Assembly (NCBI RefSeq): GCF_018141665.1
Contig: NZ_CP067976.1
Coordinates: 186,001-250,000, forward strand
DNA length: 64,000 nt
Source of the DNA: Wolbachia endosymbiont of Spodoptera picta
Lineage (GTDB): Bacteria; Pseudomonadota; Alphaproteobacteria; Rickettsiales; Anaplasmataceae
Direction of reading: 5' to 3'
Of this stretch, positions 19,566 to 27,667 are shown piece after piece (within the stretch, counting starts at the first letter, position 1; the number at the start of each line of letters is the position of its first letter). The position numbers and the translations under genes were made by a program. Below the pieces are notes generated by a model, which ran no database searches, was not told where the DNA came from, and worked only from the letters and a program-made list of their open reading frames with translations.

Positions 19566-19946
19566 ACATGCATTTAGCCTTGCTCCAGAAGCTAGTACTT
19601 TGTCTATAACTTTGTGCAATTCATTTACGTTTTTTGCCTCTACTATAGAACTCTTAAACCAGCTCAGCTTCTCTGTATTTGGCTTTATTTTTTGCAAAGC
19701 TGAGGCAAATGGATTTTTATCTTCTTGATCACTTACAGGTTTTGTGCCATATATATAATCAAGTCCTTTTCCATAGTTGATTTGAACGTTTCTGCTAGGG
19801 AAAGGCATTGTATCTTCCAGTTTTATCTCCTTCTGGCTATTAATTTTACTCACAAATTTAGACTGCTCTATATCAACGCTTTCAAGAGCACCAAATATTT
19901 TCTTGTGATTAACATTAGTCTTTTTATTCTGATCTTTACTAGTCAT
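19566..19946 (-). pseudogene. 5' part of the 373-residue WO protein, fused to repA
   Basis: It begins MTSKDQNKKTNVNHKKIFGA and is identical to the first 134 or so residues of the intact gene at 58264-59385 up to NACNDGEWSF. There the copy ends at the repeat boundary and enters the repA remnant out of frame. Its promoter and start region are intact, so a truncated product could still be made. Confidence 0.8.
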
Positions 19947-20052
19947 ATAAACCTCATATTAAAAATACTTTTTAAGTGTACAATAAACTTTGTTATTATA
20001 CATTATATTACTCATTATAAATTAATATGAGTAGATTTGTAAATACTTTCTG

Positions 20053-20709
20053 CTATAACAATCCGTTTTCTCTAAAGCTAAAATAACCCCCACTTGTAAT
20101 GATAATATGATCAAATAATCTAACGCTTACAGTACTACATGCTGCTGCTAAGCTCTTTGTTACTTCTTGATCTTCTTCTGAAGGTTCTAAACTTCCCCCA
20201 GGGTGGTTGTGTGACATTATTACTAATGTTGCATTCTTTATTAATGCTTTTCTTGTAATTTCCTTTATGTATACTGGTGCTTTTTCCATTTCACCAATAT
20301 AGGATTCTTCTCCAATTAGTTGACGCCTTTTATTCAAGTACAGTATTTTTACACATTCCCTTTCTGAGTGGCCTATACTTACGTTTAAGTACTCTACTAG
20401 CCCTTGTAAGTCCATTATTGGCTCACTTTTGAGCTTTTCTCTCAGTACCCTTTCTAGTGTTTCCTTAACGCACATAATCATTGCTACTGCAGAATCAGTT
20501 ACTCCTTCTATGACTTTCAGGTCATCCATTTCTCGACCTAAAATCCTTCCTACTCCTGCATAAGTATTCACCAGATTTTTAGCAATTTCTTGAGCTTGTG
20601 GCCTTTCATGTACTGCACTTAAAAATGTTTCCATTATTTCACGATCAAGTAGTGCTTTGCCTTTGCTTTCTAATATTCTGAATTCGATTTCTTCTTTACT
20701 TTTATTCAT
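20053..20709 (-). CDS. radC: RadC-like JAMM/MPN protein (copy A)
   Basis: The 218-residue product has an N-terminal helix-hairpin-helix-like part and the C-terminal RadC domain with metal-binding motif SHNHPGGSLEPSEED near residues 165-180 and the upstream GEMEKAPVYIKEITRKAL. RadC-type JAMM proteins are common on mobile elements; their biochemical role in DNA repair is unsettled. It is identical to the copy at 57501-58157. It lies between the paired-HTH genes and the 373-residue protein gene, all on one strand, as in other WO EAM clusters. Confidence 0.9.
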   Translation of the reverse strand: MNKSKEEIEFRILESKGKALLDREIMETFLSAVHERPQAQEIAKNLVNTYAGVGRILGREMDDLKVIEGVTDSAVAMIMCVKETLERVLREKLKSEPIMDLQGLVEYLNVSIGHSERECVKILYLNKRRQLIGEESYIGEMEKAPVYIKEITRKALIKNATLVIMSHNHPGGSLEPSEEDQEVTKSLAAACSTVSVRLFDHIIITSGGYFSFRENGLL

Positions 20710-20878
20710 ATAATTTACCCTTCACTAACAACAAACTTTTTTTAGATATTTACTGCTGTTTTTTATCAGCATTGGCATAAAGCCATAGCTTTCGAGTGAA
20801 GTCAAATCAATTTCTCAATCTTTTTTACTTATTTTTTCATCTAAGAGTAAAGATATTAATATATACTGATTTTTTATT

Positions 20879-21241
20879 TTAAATCTGTTGAATTTCGCCT
20901 AAAGAGAGGCCTATTGTTTTTAAAATAATATTGATAGAAATTCCTCCTTTCACTAAATCCTTTATCTTTTCTGCTCTTTTCACTTTTTCCTCGCAAATTT
21001 GTATGCTTTCAAACAGAGATTTTATTAGCGCATAGCGTAATTCTTGACTCTCAATTTTTTTGTATTCTTTTATTAAATCAGGTAGCTCACTTTCTACTAT
21101 CTCATCTTCCTCTATGAGCAGATCTGTAATGCTAATTGATAATGTTTCTGCTATTGCATATAATTTTTCCAGTGGAATGGCCACACGTCCTTGCTCATAG
21201 TTGCTTATTTTATCACGTGTTGTATCCATTTTCTCAGCCAA
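20879..21241 (-). CDS. paired-HTH regulator, C-terminal half (copy A)
   Basis: The 120 residues hold one XRE-type helix-turn-helix (MDTTRDKISNYEQGRVAIPL) whose first helix (YTQKDLAEK) is in another frame upstream. The tail ends IKDLVKGGISINIILKTIGL. It overlaps the N-terminal half by 8 bp with a TGA/ATG arrangement that could allow translational coupling. In the intact relative at 60412-61305 both halves form one protein. This is the second domain of a Wmk-type regulator, split. Confidence 0.75.
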   Translation of the reverse strand: MAEKMDTTRDKISNYEQGRVAIPLEKLYAIAETLSISITDLLIEEDEIVESELPDLIKEYKKIESQELRYALIKSLFESIQICEEKVKRAEKIKDLVKGGISINIILKTIGLSLGEIQQI

Positions 21242-21773
21242 ATCCTTTTGAGTATACTCTCTTCCATTCCTTTATCTTTTTGCCTATTTGGTAGTAGATA
21301 GAACCCGTTTTTTCTTCAACACATTCATCAGCAGATAGACCAATTGTTTTTGAAACAGTATCAACAGAAACTCCTGCTTTAACCAGACCCTTTGCAATTT
21401 TTACTTTCTCTGCTTTCCTACTACTTCTTTCACTGACTTGGACAAATTTGGTTAGCAAACAAAACATCTTACGTAATTCCTGATCATTAATCTTTTTATA
21501 TTCTCTTACTAGATTTAATATTTCTTCTCCCTCATCTTCAAGACAGATTTTTTCATTTGATACAGGAATTAGGTCTACAATACCAATCGACAATATCTCT
21601 GCTATAGCATACAACTTTTCAATCGAAATTTTTCGTGTTCCTTTTTCATATTGTAGTACTACTTGATACGTTACACTGACTTTCTTCGCTAAATCTTTTT
21701 GAGTATATCCTCGCTTTAACCTCCAGTTCCTTACTTTTTGTGCTATCTGATACCTTATTGAGATGTTTGCCAT
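21234..21773 (-). CDS. paired-HTH regulator, N-terminal half (copy A)
   Basis: From ATG 21773 the product reads MANISIRYQIAQKVRNWRLK, then an XRE helix-turn-helix (GYTQKDLAKKVSVTYQVVLQ), a Glu-rich helical linker, the motif IAKGLVKAGVSVDTVSKTIG, and the beginning of a second HTH (YYQIGKKIKEWKRV) before it goes out of frame. An upstream ATG at 21800 is possible. The first 20 residues differ from copy B because the inverted repeat ends within the HTH. Members of this family include Wmk, a WO protein with two HTH domains tied to male killing when expressed in flies; function here is inferred only from family. Confidence 0.75.
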   Translation of the reverse strand: MANISIRYQIAQKVRNWRLKRGYTQKDLAKKVSVTYQVVLQYEKGTRKISIEKLYAIAEILSIGIVDLIPVSNEKICLEDEGEEILNLVREYKKINDQELRKMFCLLTKFVQVSERSSRKAEKVKIAKGLVKAGVSVDTVSKTIGLSADECVEEKTGSIYYQIGKKIKEWKRVYSKGFG

Positions 21774-21893
21774 AAATATTATACATGTTAATACTACCAA
21801 ACAAAGATATACAAAAACTTCTATGTTTGCATTTTAGTTGAATATTTCTTCACAATTATGTATAATTATTAATGCTTTTTAAGTGGATTTCCT

Positions 21894-22799
21894 ATGGCTC
21901 TTTCGAAGTTTCTTGATGCACGCAATGATTATGCCTTTAAAAGAATATTTGGCACCGAGAAGAATAAAGATATCCTCATTCATTTCTTGAACGATATTTT
22001 AGGCTTCACTGGCTTAGCTGCTATTCACGATGTTGAATTCTTAGCTACTATTTTAGATCCCGAAATTGCCGCTAAAAAGCAAAGTATTGTCGATGTTCTT
22101 TGTAAGGACTCTCAAGGTTCAAGATACATTATAGAGATGCAGTTCACTAAGACCAAGGGCTTCGAAAAGCGTGCTCAATATTATGCTGCTAAAGCCTATT
22201 CAAGTCAAGCTGATCAAGGTGATGACTATCATAACCTCAAGGAAATTATCTTTATTGCTGTTGCTGATTGTATTATTTTTCCAGACAAAGCTGAGTACAA
22301 ATCTAATCATGTCATTTTAGATCAAAATAGCTTTGAACATGACTTAAAGGATTTTTACTTCGTATTCATAGAATTACCAAAATTTACAAAAACAAAGGAA
22401 GATCAACTAGAAAATATAGTAGAGAAATGGTGTTATTTTTTTCGATATGCAGGAGAAACAAGGGAAGAGGATCTAGATAAGATAGTTGGTAGTGATGTAA
22501 TAATAAAACGAGCTTATGAAGAGATGAATAAGTTTAACTGGTCAGAAGAAGAATTACTAGCATATGAACAAATGAAAAAACGTATAATGGATGAAATAGC
22601 TGCTTTAGCTCAAAAATTTGATGAAGGTCTTAGGGTTGGAGAAGAAAGAGGCATCCAAATCGGCCAGGAAAAAGGCAGAAAAGAAAGAGAAATTGAAGTT
22701 GCAAAAAACCTACTTAAAGCAGGTGTATCTGTTGACTTAATAGCTGAATCTACCGGTCTTCCTAAAGTTGAAATTTCAAAACTTAAGGAAAAAGCCTAA
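21894..22799 (+). CDS. Rpn-family PD-(D/E)XK nuclease/putative transposase (copy A)
   Basis: The 301-residue product starts FLDARNDYAFKRIFGTEKNK. The nuclease core has DVLCKDSQGSRYIIEMQFTK, in which the D...E-x-Q pattern gives the active site, and ERAQYYAAKAYSSQ-type helices follow. Rpn proteins (recombination-promoting nucleases) cut DNA and raise RecA-independent recombination. The C-terminus IEVAKNLLKAGVSVDLIAES resembles the tail motif of the paired-HTH regulators. A second, diverged copy lies inverted at 52767-53651, and their upstream regions also match (TTGAATATTTCTTCACAATT). The frame is complete. Confidence 0.9.
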   Translation: MALSKFLDARNDYAFKRIFGTEKNKDILIHFLNDILGFTGLAAIHDVEFLATILDPEIAAKKQSIVDVLCKDSQGSRYIIEMQFTKTKGFEKRAQYYAAKAYSSQADQGDDYHNLKEIIFIAVADCIIFPDKAEYKSNHVILDQNSFEHDLKDFYFVFIELPKFTKTKEDQLENIVEKWCYFFRYAGETREEDLDKIVGSDVIIKRAYEEMNKFNWSEEELLAYEQMKKRIMDEIAALAQKFDEGLRVGEERGIQIGQEKGRKEREIEVAKNLLKAGVSVDLIAESTGLPKVEISKLKEKA

Positions 22800-22829
22800 G
22801 TATTGTAACTCCTTTAGAGCCCTTATTCA

Positions 22830-22913
22830 TTAGTCTAATATATTAAAGCCTATATCTAACTCTTCCACTATTCTTGCTACTGGCCTATTTGATTCTCTCA
22901 CTAATTCTACGTA
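22830..22913 (-). pseudogene. IS3-type OrfA relic
   Basis: A short frame reads YVELVRESNRPVARIVEELD, then a stop at 22830-22832. This resembles the N-terminal helix-turn-helix of IS3-family OrfA proteins (consensus like VKLVLESNRPISQVAKELG). Only 27 codons remain. It is a weak call from pattern alone. Confidence 0.35.
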
Positions 22914-23044
22914 TCAGTCAAACATAGAATGCCTAAATATAGAAAATGTTTTTCATAAAATTTTTTTATCCTTGATAATTTTATTGTTGATATTTGATTC
23001 TAACTTTTGCATAATGCAGTAAATATTTTTATATAGGAGGTAGA

Positions 23045-23501
23045 ATGCCAAGATGGACAGATCGTCATGCTAGAGTACTTGAAAAATTGCAAGATTCTAT
23101 TCAACGTACAGATCCAAATGTTGCTGAAAAGAAATTAGCTATCAAGAGATGGGTAGAAAACTATATGGAGTATGTGCAATTCTTTAAGGATGATAAGCTG
23201 CAGTTTTTGTACAATATATTCCAAGATGAAAATTGTTGGTCGGATACAAGGTTAAATAATGTTTTTTTAGGTCAGAAATTGACTGAAGAGAAAATAGGTG
23301 GAATAGATAACCCACTGCCAAGGTATGATATGGCATCTAGGTATTGTATAATGGATAAGATAGGTGATTTTTTCAATAAACAGCTTGCATTCTCTAAGGG
23401 TCAATTTACTCCAGAAGAGATAGATAGTCAAGGTAATCCGATAAGTGATCAATATGTAAGAAACATTCTGCTATTATCTATGAAGAGGCGAGATCCAGTA
23501 T
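23045..23501 (+). pseudogene. cifA: cytoplasmic incompatibility factor CifA, N-terminal fragment
   Basis: The first 152 codons closely follow type I CifA (CidA): KKLAIKRWVENYMEYVQFFK, FKDDKLQFLYNIFQDENCW, GQKLTEEKIGGIDNPLPRY and SQGNPISDQYVRNILL. A strong AGGAGG (23035-23040) lies four bases before the ATG. After ...MKRRDPV the IS5 element begins at 23502 and the remaining two thirds are lost, except a C-terminal tail at about 27520-27609. CifA rescues, and with CifB causes, embryo death in incompatible crosses. The fragment lacks most of the helical core that binds CifB, so it is very likely inactive. Confidence 0.9.
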
Positions 23502-24612
23502 GGCTTTGTTGCATAGCACTGATAGGCATGTAAATCACAGTGAATTTACGCAGCTAATTTAAATTTAGCCATACCTATATCAGTAAATTTGTTCAATAAG
23601 TAGCACTTAATTAACAGCTCTTTTTCACGATTTACCTCTGATTTATTTTTCAAGCTAAACCCAAATATTTGCTTCAACCTATAGAAAAAGACTTCAATAT
23701 AAGACCGTGCTCCATACTTAACTTTTTTCTTCCATTCATTAATACCATCTTCATAATTCTCATATGACCTAATTCTACTAATATACTTGTTTCTTTCTGA
23801 TAAGTAGTCAGCTAAACAAATTTTAGTATCCTTCCTAGGGCAAATAATAGGCACAATATTGTATTTTCTGCATTCTTTATACACACTTTTTATATCATAA
23901 GCCGCATCTGCTCGAATAGAACAAATGTTATATTTATCACTGACTTCTTCTAACATATCGCAGACCGGCAAATAGTCTACAGCAACACCACTAGTGTAGT
24001 TCATGCTTATTGCTTTCTTATCATTTATGTTTAAAACAACATGTAATTTTCTTACTTGACCATAACCACTGTATTTTCTTTTTCAAATATTAAGCTTACT
24101 ATGCCCACCGTTATTATTGTAGATACTAACTCTAGTGCTATCTACGGCAATTTCAACATTTTCCAGATCGTCTTTATTGCTTCTATGGTCATCAATCTTC
24201 AAATTAAGCTTTTTAAATCTTCTGGAAGCTTGTGTATAGCTGATAATCTTAAGTTTTTTGCCTATTTGTACCATATAACCTTTTACAAAACCTACAGCTT
24301 GTCTCAAGCCAATTCTAAAAAGATATGTGTATTAAAATTACAACTTTATCACTATAAGTGTTATTGCCACCTGCAACTTTTGGACTATTTTCATACCAAT
24401 TTTCTATGGCTTGATTAACAAAATGAAAAACATTTCCTCTTTTTTTGAGAAACTCGTTATATTCTCTTTGGTTACTTACTCTCATTTTTTGTGGCATAAG
24501 TTGTACTTGTTTGAAAAATGCCTATTTTACAACAAAATGCGTTAGTAGCCATATATTAAAAAGCTTTTCTTCTTACAATAACCTCAACCAACACTAGCTA
24601 TGCAACAAAGCC
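23502..24612 (-). mobile_element. IS5-family element, 1111 bp, inserted in cifA
   Basis: The 16-bp terminal inverted repeats are GGCTTTGTTGCATAGC (23502-23517) and GCTATGCAACAAAGCC (24597-24612). A transposase reading right to left fills the element. The flanks share only AT (23500-23501 and 24613-24614), so a clean target duplication is doubtful and the right flank has probably been rearranged. A partial second copy lies inverted at 26505-27020. Confidence 0.85.
23546..24497 (-). pseudogene. IS5-family transposase, three frames
   Basis: Reading from 24497: MPQKMRVSNQREYNEFLKKR (N-terminus), then MRQAVGFVKGYMVQIGKKLK and VEIAVDSTRVSIYNNNGGHS (first catalytic Asp region), and finally SIRADAAYDIKSVYKECRKY with the second Asp and RSYIEVFFYRLKQIFG with the catalytic Glu (YREK-like box). 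These lie in three frames separated near 24310 and 24080, so two frameshifts inactivate the enzyme. Ends are intact, so it could still be moved in trans. Confidence 0.8.
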
Positions 24613-24618
24613 ATGAAG

Positions 24619-24690
24619 GATAACGGGAAACTGTTAAGTCCGGTTTTGAAGCCGAGGGGGGAAAGGCAACTTTCTCTCCTTAGGTAACAG
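24619..24690 (+). mobile_element. group II intron relic (domain V and VI) cut by the IS
   Basis: GGATAACGGGAAACTGTTAA, then GTCCGG, folds as a domain V. GGA pairs with TCC, there is an AG bulge, and TAACGG/CTGTTA is closed by a GAAA tetraloop. The 5' GAGCC strand is replaced by the IS5 end. A second perfect hairpin follows, GGGGGGAAAG/CTTTCTCTCC with a GCAA loop, in the place of domain VI. This is a different intron from the relic at 8.6 kb, judging by its stem sequence. Confidence 0.55.
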
Positions 24691-24985
24691 GACCCCACCT
24701 CAAGCTTGATCGCCTCGAGAACCCTATGCAACTTTCTTTCTCTGTATGCAACGCACACAAAATGTTCACCATTTTTTTATCTGCTACTTTGAGAATTCTT
24801 GGAAGATCTCGCTTGTAAAAGAGTAACAAGGGTTCTAAAAAGCAATCAAGTCTTTTTTCTCTTAAAATATAACATAAAAAGTCCACTTCGTTGTCATACC
24901 CTTCGCTGTAAAAATCTGAACAAGCATCTGAATATTTACCATTTTCAAGATTGGACTTTATAGAACTTACTATACACGCTTTCAT
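24680..24985 (-). pseudogene. fragment of an unknown effector-like gene, 3' end replaced
   Basis: From ATG 24985: MKACIVSSIKSNLENGKYSD, then YILREKRLDCFLEPLLLFYK and ILKVADKKMVNILCALHTEK, a helical sequence without recognised domain. After about residue 85 the frame runs into the group II intron relic (SLRWGPVT), so the true C-terminus is missing. It is about 48 bp downstream of the SET-ankyrin remnant on the same strand and may have been co-transcribed with it. Confidence 0.4.
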
Positions 24986-25032
24986 GATACAGATCTCAAA
25001 AAACACATACTGCCATTAGTACACACTATTAA

Positions 25033-26502
25033 CTATTTGTAAAGTTTTTTTATGATAGCAGGATCAATATTAACATCGGTAAAATGACCCATCATACTAT
25101 CAAACTCTTCCTTCTTTTTAACAGACATCTTATCTCGTATAGCACAATATTCATCTGTATCAAGCTTATCTTTTAGGTATTTGAAGGCTTGAATGGAATT
25201 CCATGGCTTCCCATCATAGTCACGTCCATGCCAATAACTAAGATTCTGAAGAGCGTAACTGAATATCAATAGCTTCTCTTTCCAGGAAATCTTGTTCTGA
25301 AAAAAATTTAATAAATTATCGACTTTGTTTTTATATTTTAAGCTGTCCACAGCATCTAAGTAACATGCACAGTGAGCAAAGACTTGCTTATACATCTCAA
25401 TTATTTCATTATGATTAAGTTTATATTCACATTTCTTCAGCAAGCCTTCAATCTCCTCAGCTTGAATTACATCAACCTCAGCCTTAACATATTTATAATA
25501 TTCTCTTTTTATTTCACTTGCGGTTAAAGTTGCTTTTCGATTATTTTCTTCTTTTTTTATACGTTTATTTTTACTATTGAAATTTTTATCGTAGAAATTA
25601 ACACAAGGCAACTCAAAACTGAGCTTCTTAAGATCTATTTGCTTTACAACATTTTTCGAAAACTTATTTGGAAAATTGCCATTTAAAATTTTTGTTTGAA
25701 GATTAAGTAAAATTTTGTTTGCAGAATTTTTATCTTGAGGATCAGTAATAATGGTTAAGAGATCGCTCTTACAAATGTAATCAAATATGCTCAGACCTTG
25801 AGAGTCTGTTTCTTCCTCAATTAGATATTTATAACATCGAGGTCTAGAAGAGAACACTTTTTCTGTTAAAAGTTTAAAAATTTCTTTTTTTGTATTATTC
25901 TCTGCAGTGCCTAAAATTGTAAAAATCAGCGAGTTATGCCCTCCATGTAGCGTATTGCGTAAAGGATCAGCATTGTGTTTCAATAAGTACTTCACCTCCT
26001 TTATAAGTCCTTTATAGCAAGCAAACATTAAAGGTGTAACTTGTTGTTGAATGGAAGAATATTTCTTATTTTTTAAAAAATAACATGGCAAATCAACCTC
26101 TTCTTCGTTTACTTCGCCTTTATTGAATTCAGTTTGAAGTTTTGGGAAAAGCACTTGTTTATGCAATTTGGTTAAATAAATCTCATCACAATCATCGAAG
26201 TCGAAAATTTTCTTCATACTGCTTAATGGAACTGTGTCTTTCGTTATCTTCAATAGTTCATATCCCTTATTAGCAGCCACTTTTTCCTCATATGAAAGAT
26301 CATTATCAGTTGGATGTAAATAAACGATATTGATGTCAAATACGTAAGAACCACCGTAGTCAATGAGCAGCTGCTCACCTTCTTTAATATTTTTTAGCAC
26401 TTGAATAGCCCTACCATCATTGCTTTCTGCAAAATAACAGTTACAAGAAAAGCTTGAATGATTTAAGAAACGTGTCCAGTTAAAAATACACGTTGCGTCT
26501 AA
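25033..26502 (-). pseudogene. SET-domain plus ankyrin protein, 5' truncated
   Basis: The frame opens at the edge of an IS5 fragment and reads CIFNWTRFLNHSSFSCNCYF, then VLKNIKEGEQLLIDYGGSYV. These are the two closing signatures of a SET methyltransferase: NHS..CN, which threads the pseudoknot and binds S-adenosylmethionine, and GEQLLIDYG. Ankyrin-type repeats follow (TPLMFACYKGLIKEVKYLLK), then about 250 helical residues ending AIIKKLYK. The earlier part of the SET domain is missing. SET enzymes methylate lysines, mostly on eukaryotic histones, so this was probably a host-chromatin effector. An internal ATG would give a 455-residue product without a complete SET fold. Confidence 0.75.
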
Positions 26503-26504
26503 TT

Positions 26505-27020
26505 AATGATAAGAAAGCAATAAGCATGAACTACACTAGTGGTGTTGCTGTAGACTATTTGCCGGTCTGCGATATGTTAGAAGAAGTCAGTGATAAATAT
26601 AACATTTGTTCTATTCGAGCAGATGCGGCTTATGATATAAAAAGTGTGTATAAAGAATGCAGAAAATACAATATTGTGCCTATTATTTGCCCTAGGAAGG
26701 ATACTAAAATTTGTTTAGCTGACTACTTATCAGAAAGAAACAAGTATATTAGTAGAATTAGGTCATATGAGAATTATGAAGATGGTATTAATGAATGGAA
26801 GAAAAAAGTTAAGTATGGAGCACGGTCTTATATTGAAGTCTTTTTCTATAGGTTGAAGCAAATATTTGGGTTTAGCTTGAAAAATAAATCAGAGGTAAAT
26901 CGTGAAAAAGAGCTGTTAATTAAGTGCTACTTATTGAACAAATTTACTGATATAGGTATGGCTAAATTTAAATTAGCTGCGTAAATTCACTGTGATTTAC
27001 ATGCCTATCAGTGCTATGCA
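26505..27020 (+). mobile_element. IS5-family fragment (second copy, opposite orientation)
   Basis: From AATGATAAGAAAGCAATAAG to CCTATCAGTGCTATGCA the sequence is the reverse complement of the 3' half of the element at 23.5-24.6 kb. It encodes the identical last 152 transposase residues (MNYTSGVAVDYLPVCDMLEE to MAKFKLAA). Both termini are cut: the left one against the SET-ankyrin gene, the right one four bases into the terminal repeat against an IS256 relic. Confidence 0.85.
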
Positions 27021-27488
27021 GAAGTGCAGATGTGTATAGTGCATCAGATACGTAACTCACTGAAGTATGTAGCTAGTAAAGATGCAAAGAGTTTTTTGAG
27101 TGATTTAAAGAAGGTGTATCAAGCTTCAAGTAAGGAAATTGCCGAGAATTATCTGTTGGAACTAGATGAAAAATGGGGCACAAAGTACCCTATGGTTATA
27201 AAATCTTGGCAGAATAATTGGGAAAACCTATCTGGTTATTTTAAGTATTCCGACCCAGTTAGGAGGATAATCTATACTACTAATCCCATAGAGGGGCTAC
27301 ATAGGCAAATTAGGAAATTCACCAAAACCAAGGGCTCATTTACTAGCATAAATGCCTTGTATAAACAGGTATATTGTGCTATAAAGAAAGCGGAGGAGAA
27401 ATGGACTATGCCTGTACATGATTGGGCATTGACTATATCTCAGCTCGACATTTTCTTTCCCAACAGATTGAAAATTGAGTTGAGCTAA
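27021..27488 (+). pseudogene. IS256-family (mutator-type) transposase, C-terminal fragment
   Basis: It encodes VQMCIVHQIRNSLKYVASKD, YPMVIKSWQNNWENLSGYFK, RRIIYTTNPIEGLHRQIRKF and TKTKGSFTSINALYKQVYCA, all standard for the C-terminal catalytic half of IS256 transposases (the NPIEGLHRQIR block holds the last acidic residue). The N-terminal half is missing, cut by the IS5 fragment. About 30 bases past the stop may be its right end (GACACAGTTTATT). Confidence 0.85.
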
Positions 27489-27519
27489 AAATGCGGTTTG
27501 ACACAGTTTATTTAATACT

Positions 27520-27609
27520 CCCGGTAATGAGCCCGAGCTTGAATTTCCTGGTGTGATTTCTTCTGGTTCTCGTAAGAGGAAAAGGGCCTTTACGCTGAGT
27601 GTTAATTAA
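27520..27609 (+). pseudogene. cifA: CifA C-terminal tail, detached
   Basis: A 30-codon frame reads PGNEPELEFPGVISSGSRKR, then KRAFTLSVN and TAA at 27607-27609. It matches the end of type I CifA in layout (acidic stretch, SGIS/ISSGS, basic KKRR-like cluster that acts as a nuclear-localisation-like tail). Its stop lies 58 bp before the cifB start, the usual cifA-cifB spacing. With the fragment at 23045-23501 it brackets about 4 kb of inserted DNA. Confidence 0.65.
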
Positions 27610-27667
27610 GTAGTTCACCCATTGGTGTAAGTGATTTTTCTCGTTGTAGCAAATAGGGAGGTGTTTT

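Larger units (their letters stand above)
19545..21707 (-). repeat. large inverted repeat, copy A (2163 bp)
   Basis: This segment equals 56503-58665 read in the opposite direction. It encodes the 5' part of the 373-residue protein, RadC and both halves of a paired-HTH regulator. The proteins translate identically, sampled intergenic stretches match base for base, and both copies are 2163 bp by boundary mapping. The outer edges are the 20-bp GAAGCTCCATTCTCCATCAT joint and a GAGTATA at the HTH helix. Near identity including noncoding DNA implies recent duplication or gene conversion. Confidence 0.9.

Noticed and set aside
23500..24614. AT on both sides of the IS5 element as a target-site duplication
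   Set aside because: Two bases are too few to be convincing, and the right flank is a group II intron relic rather than cifA, so the flanks are not an original insertion site.
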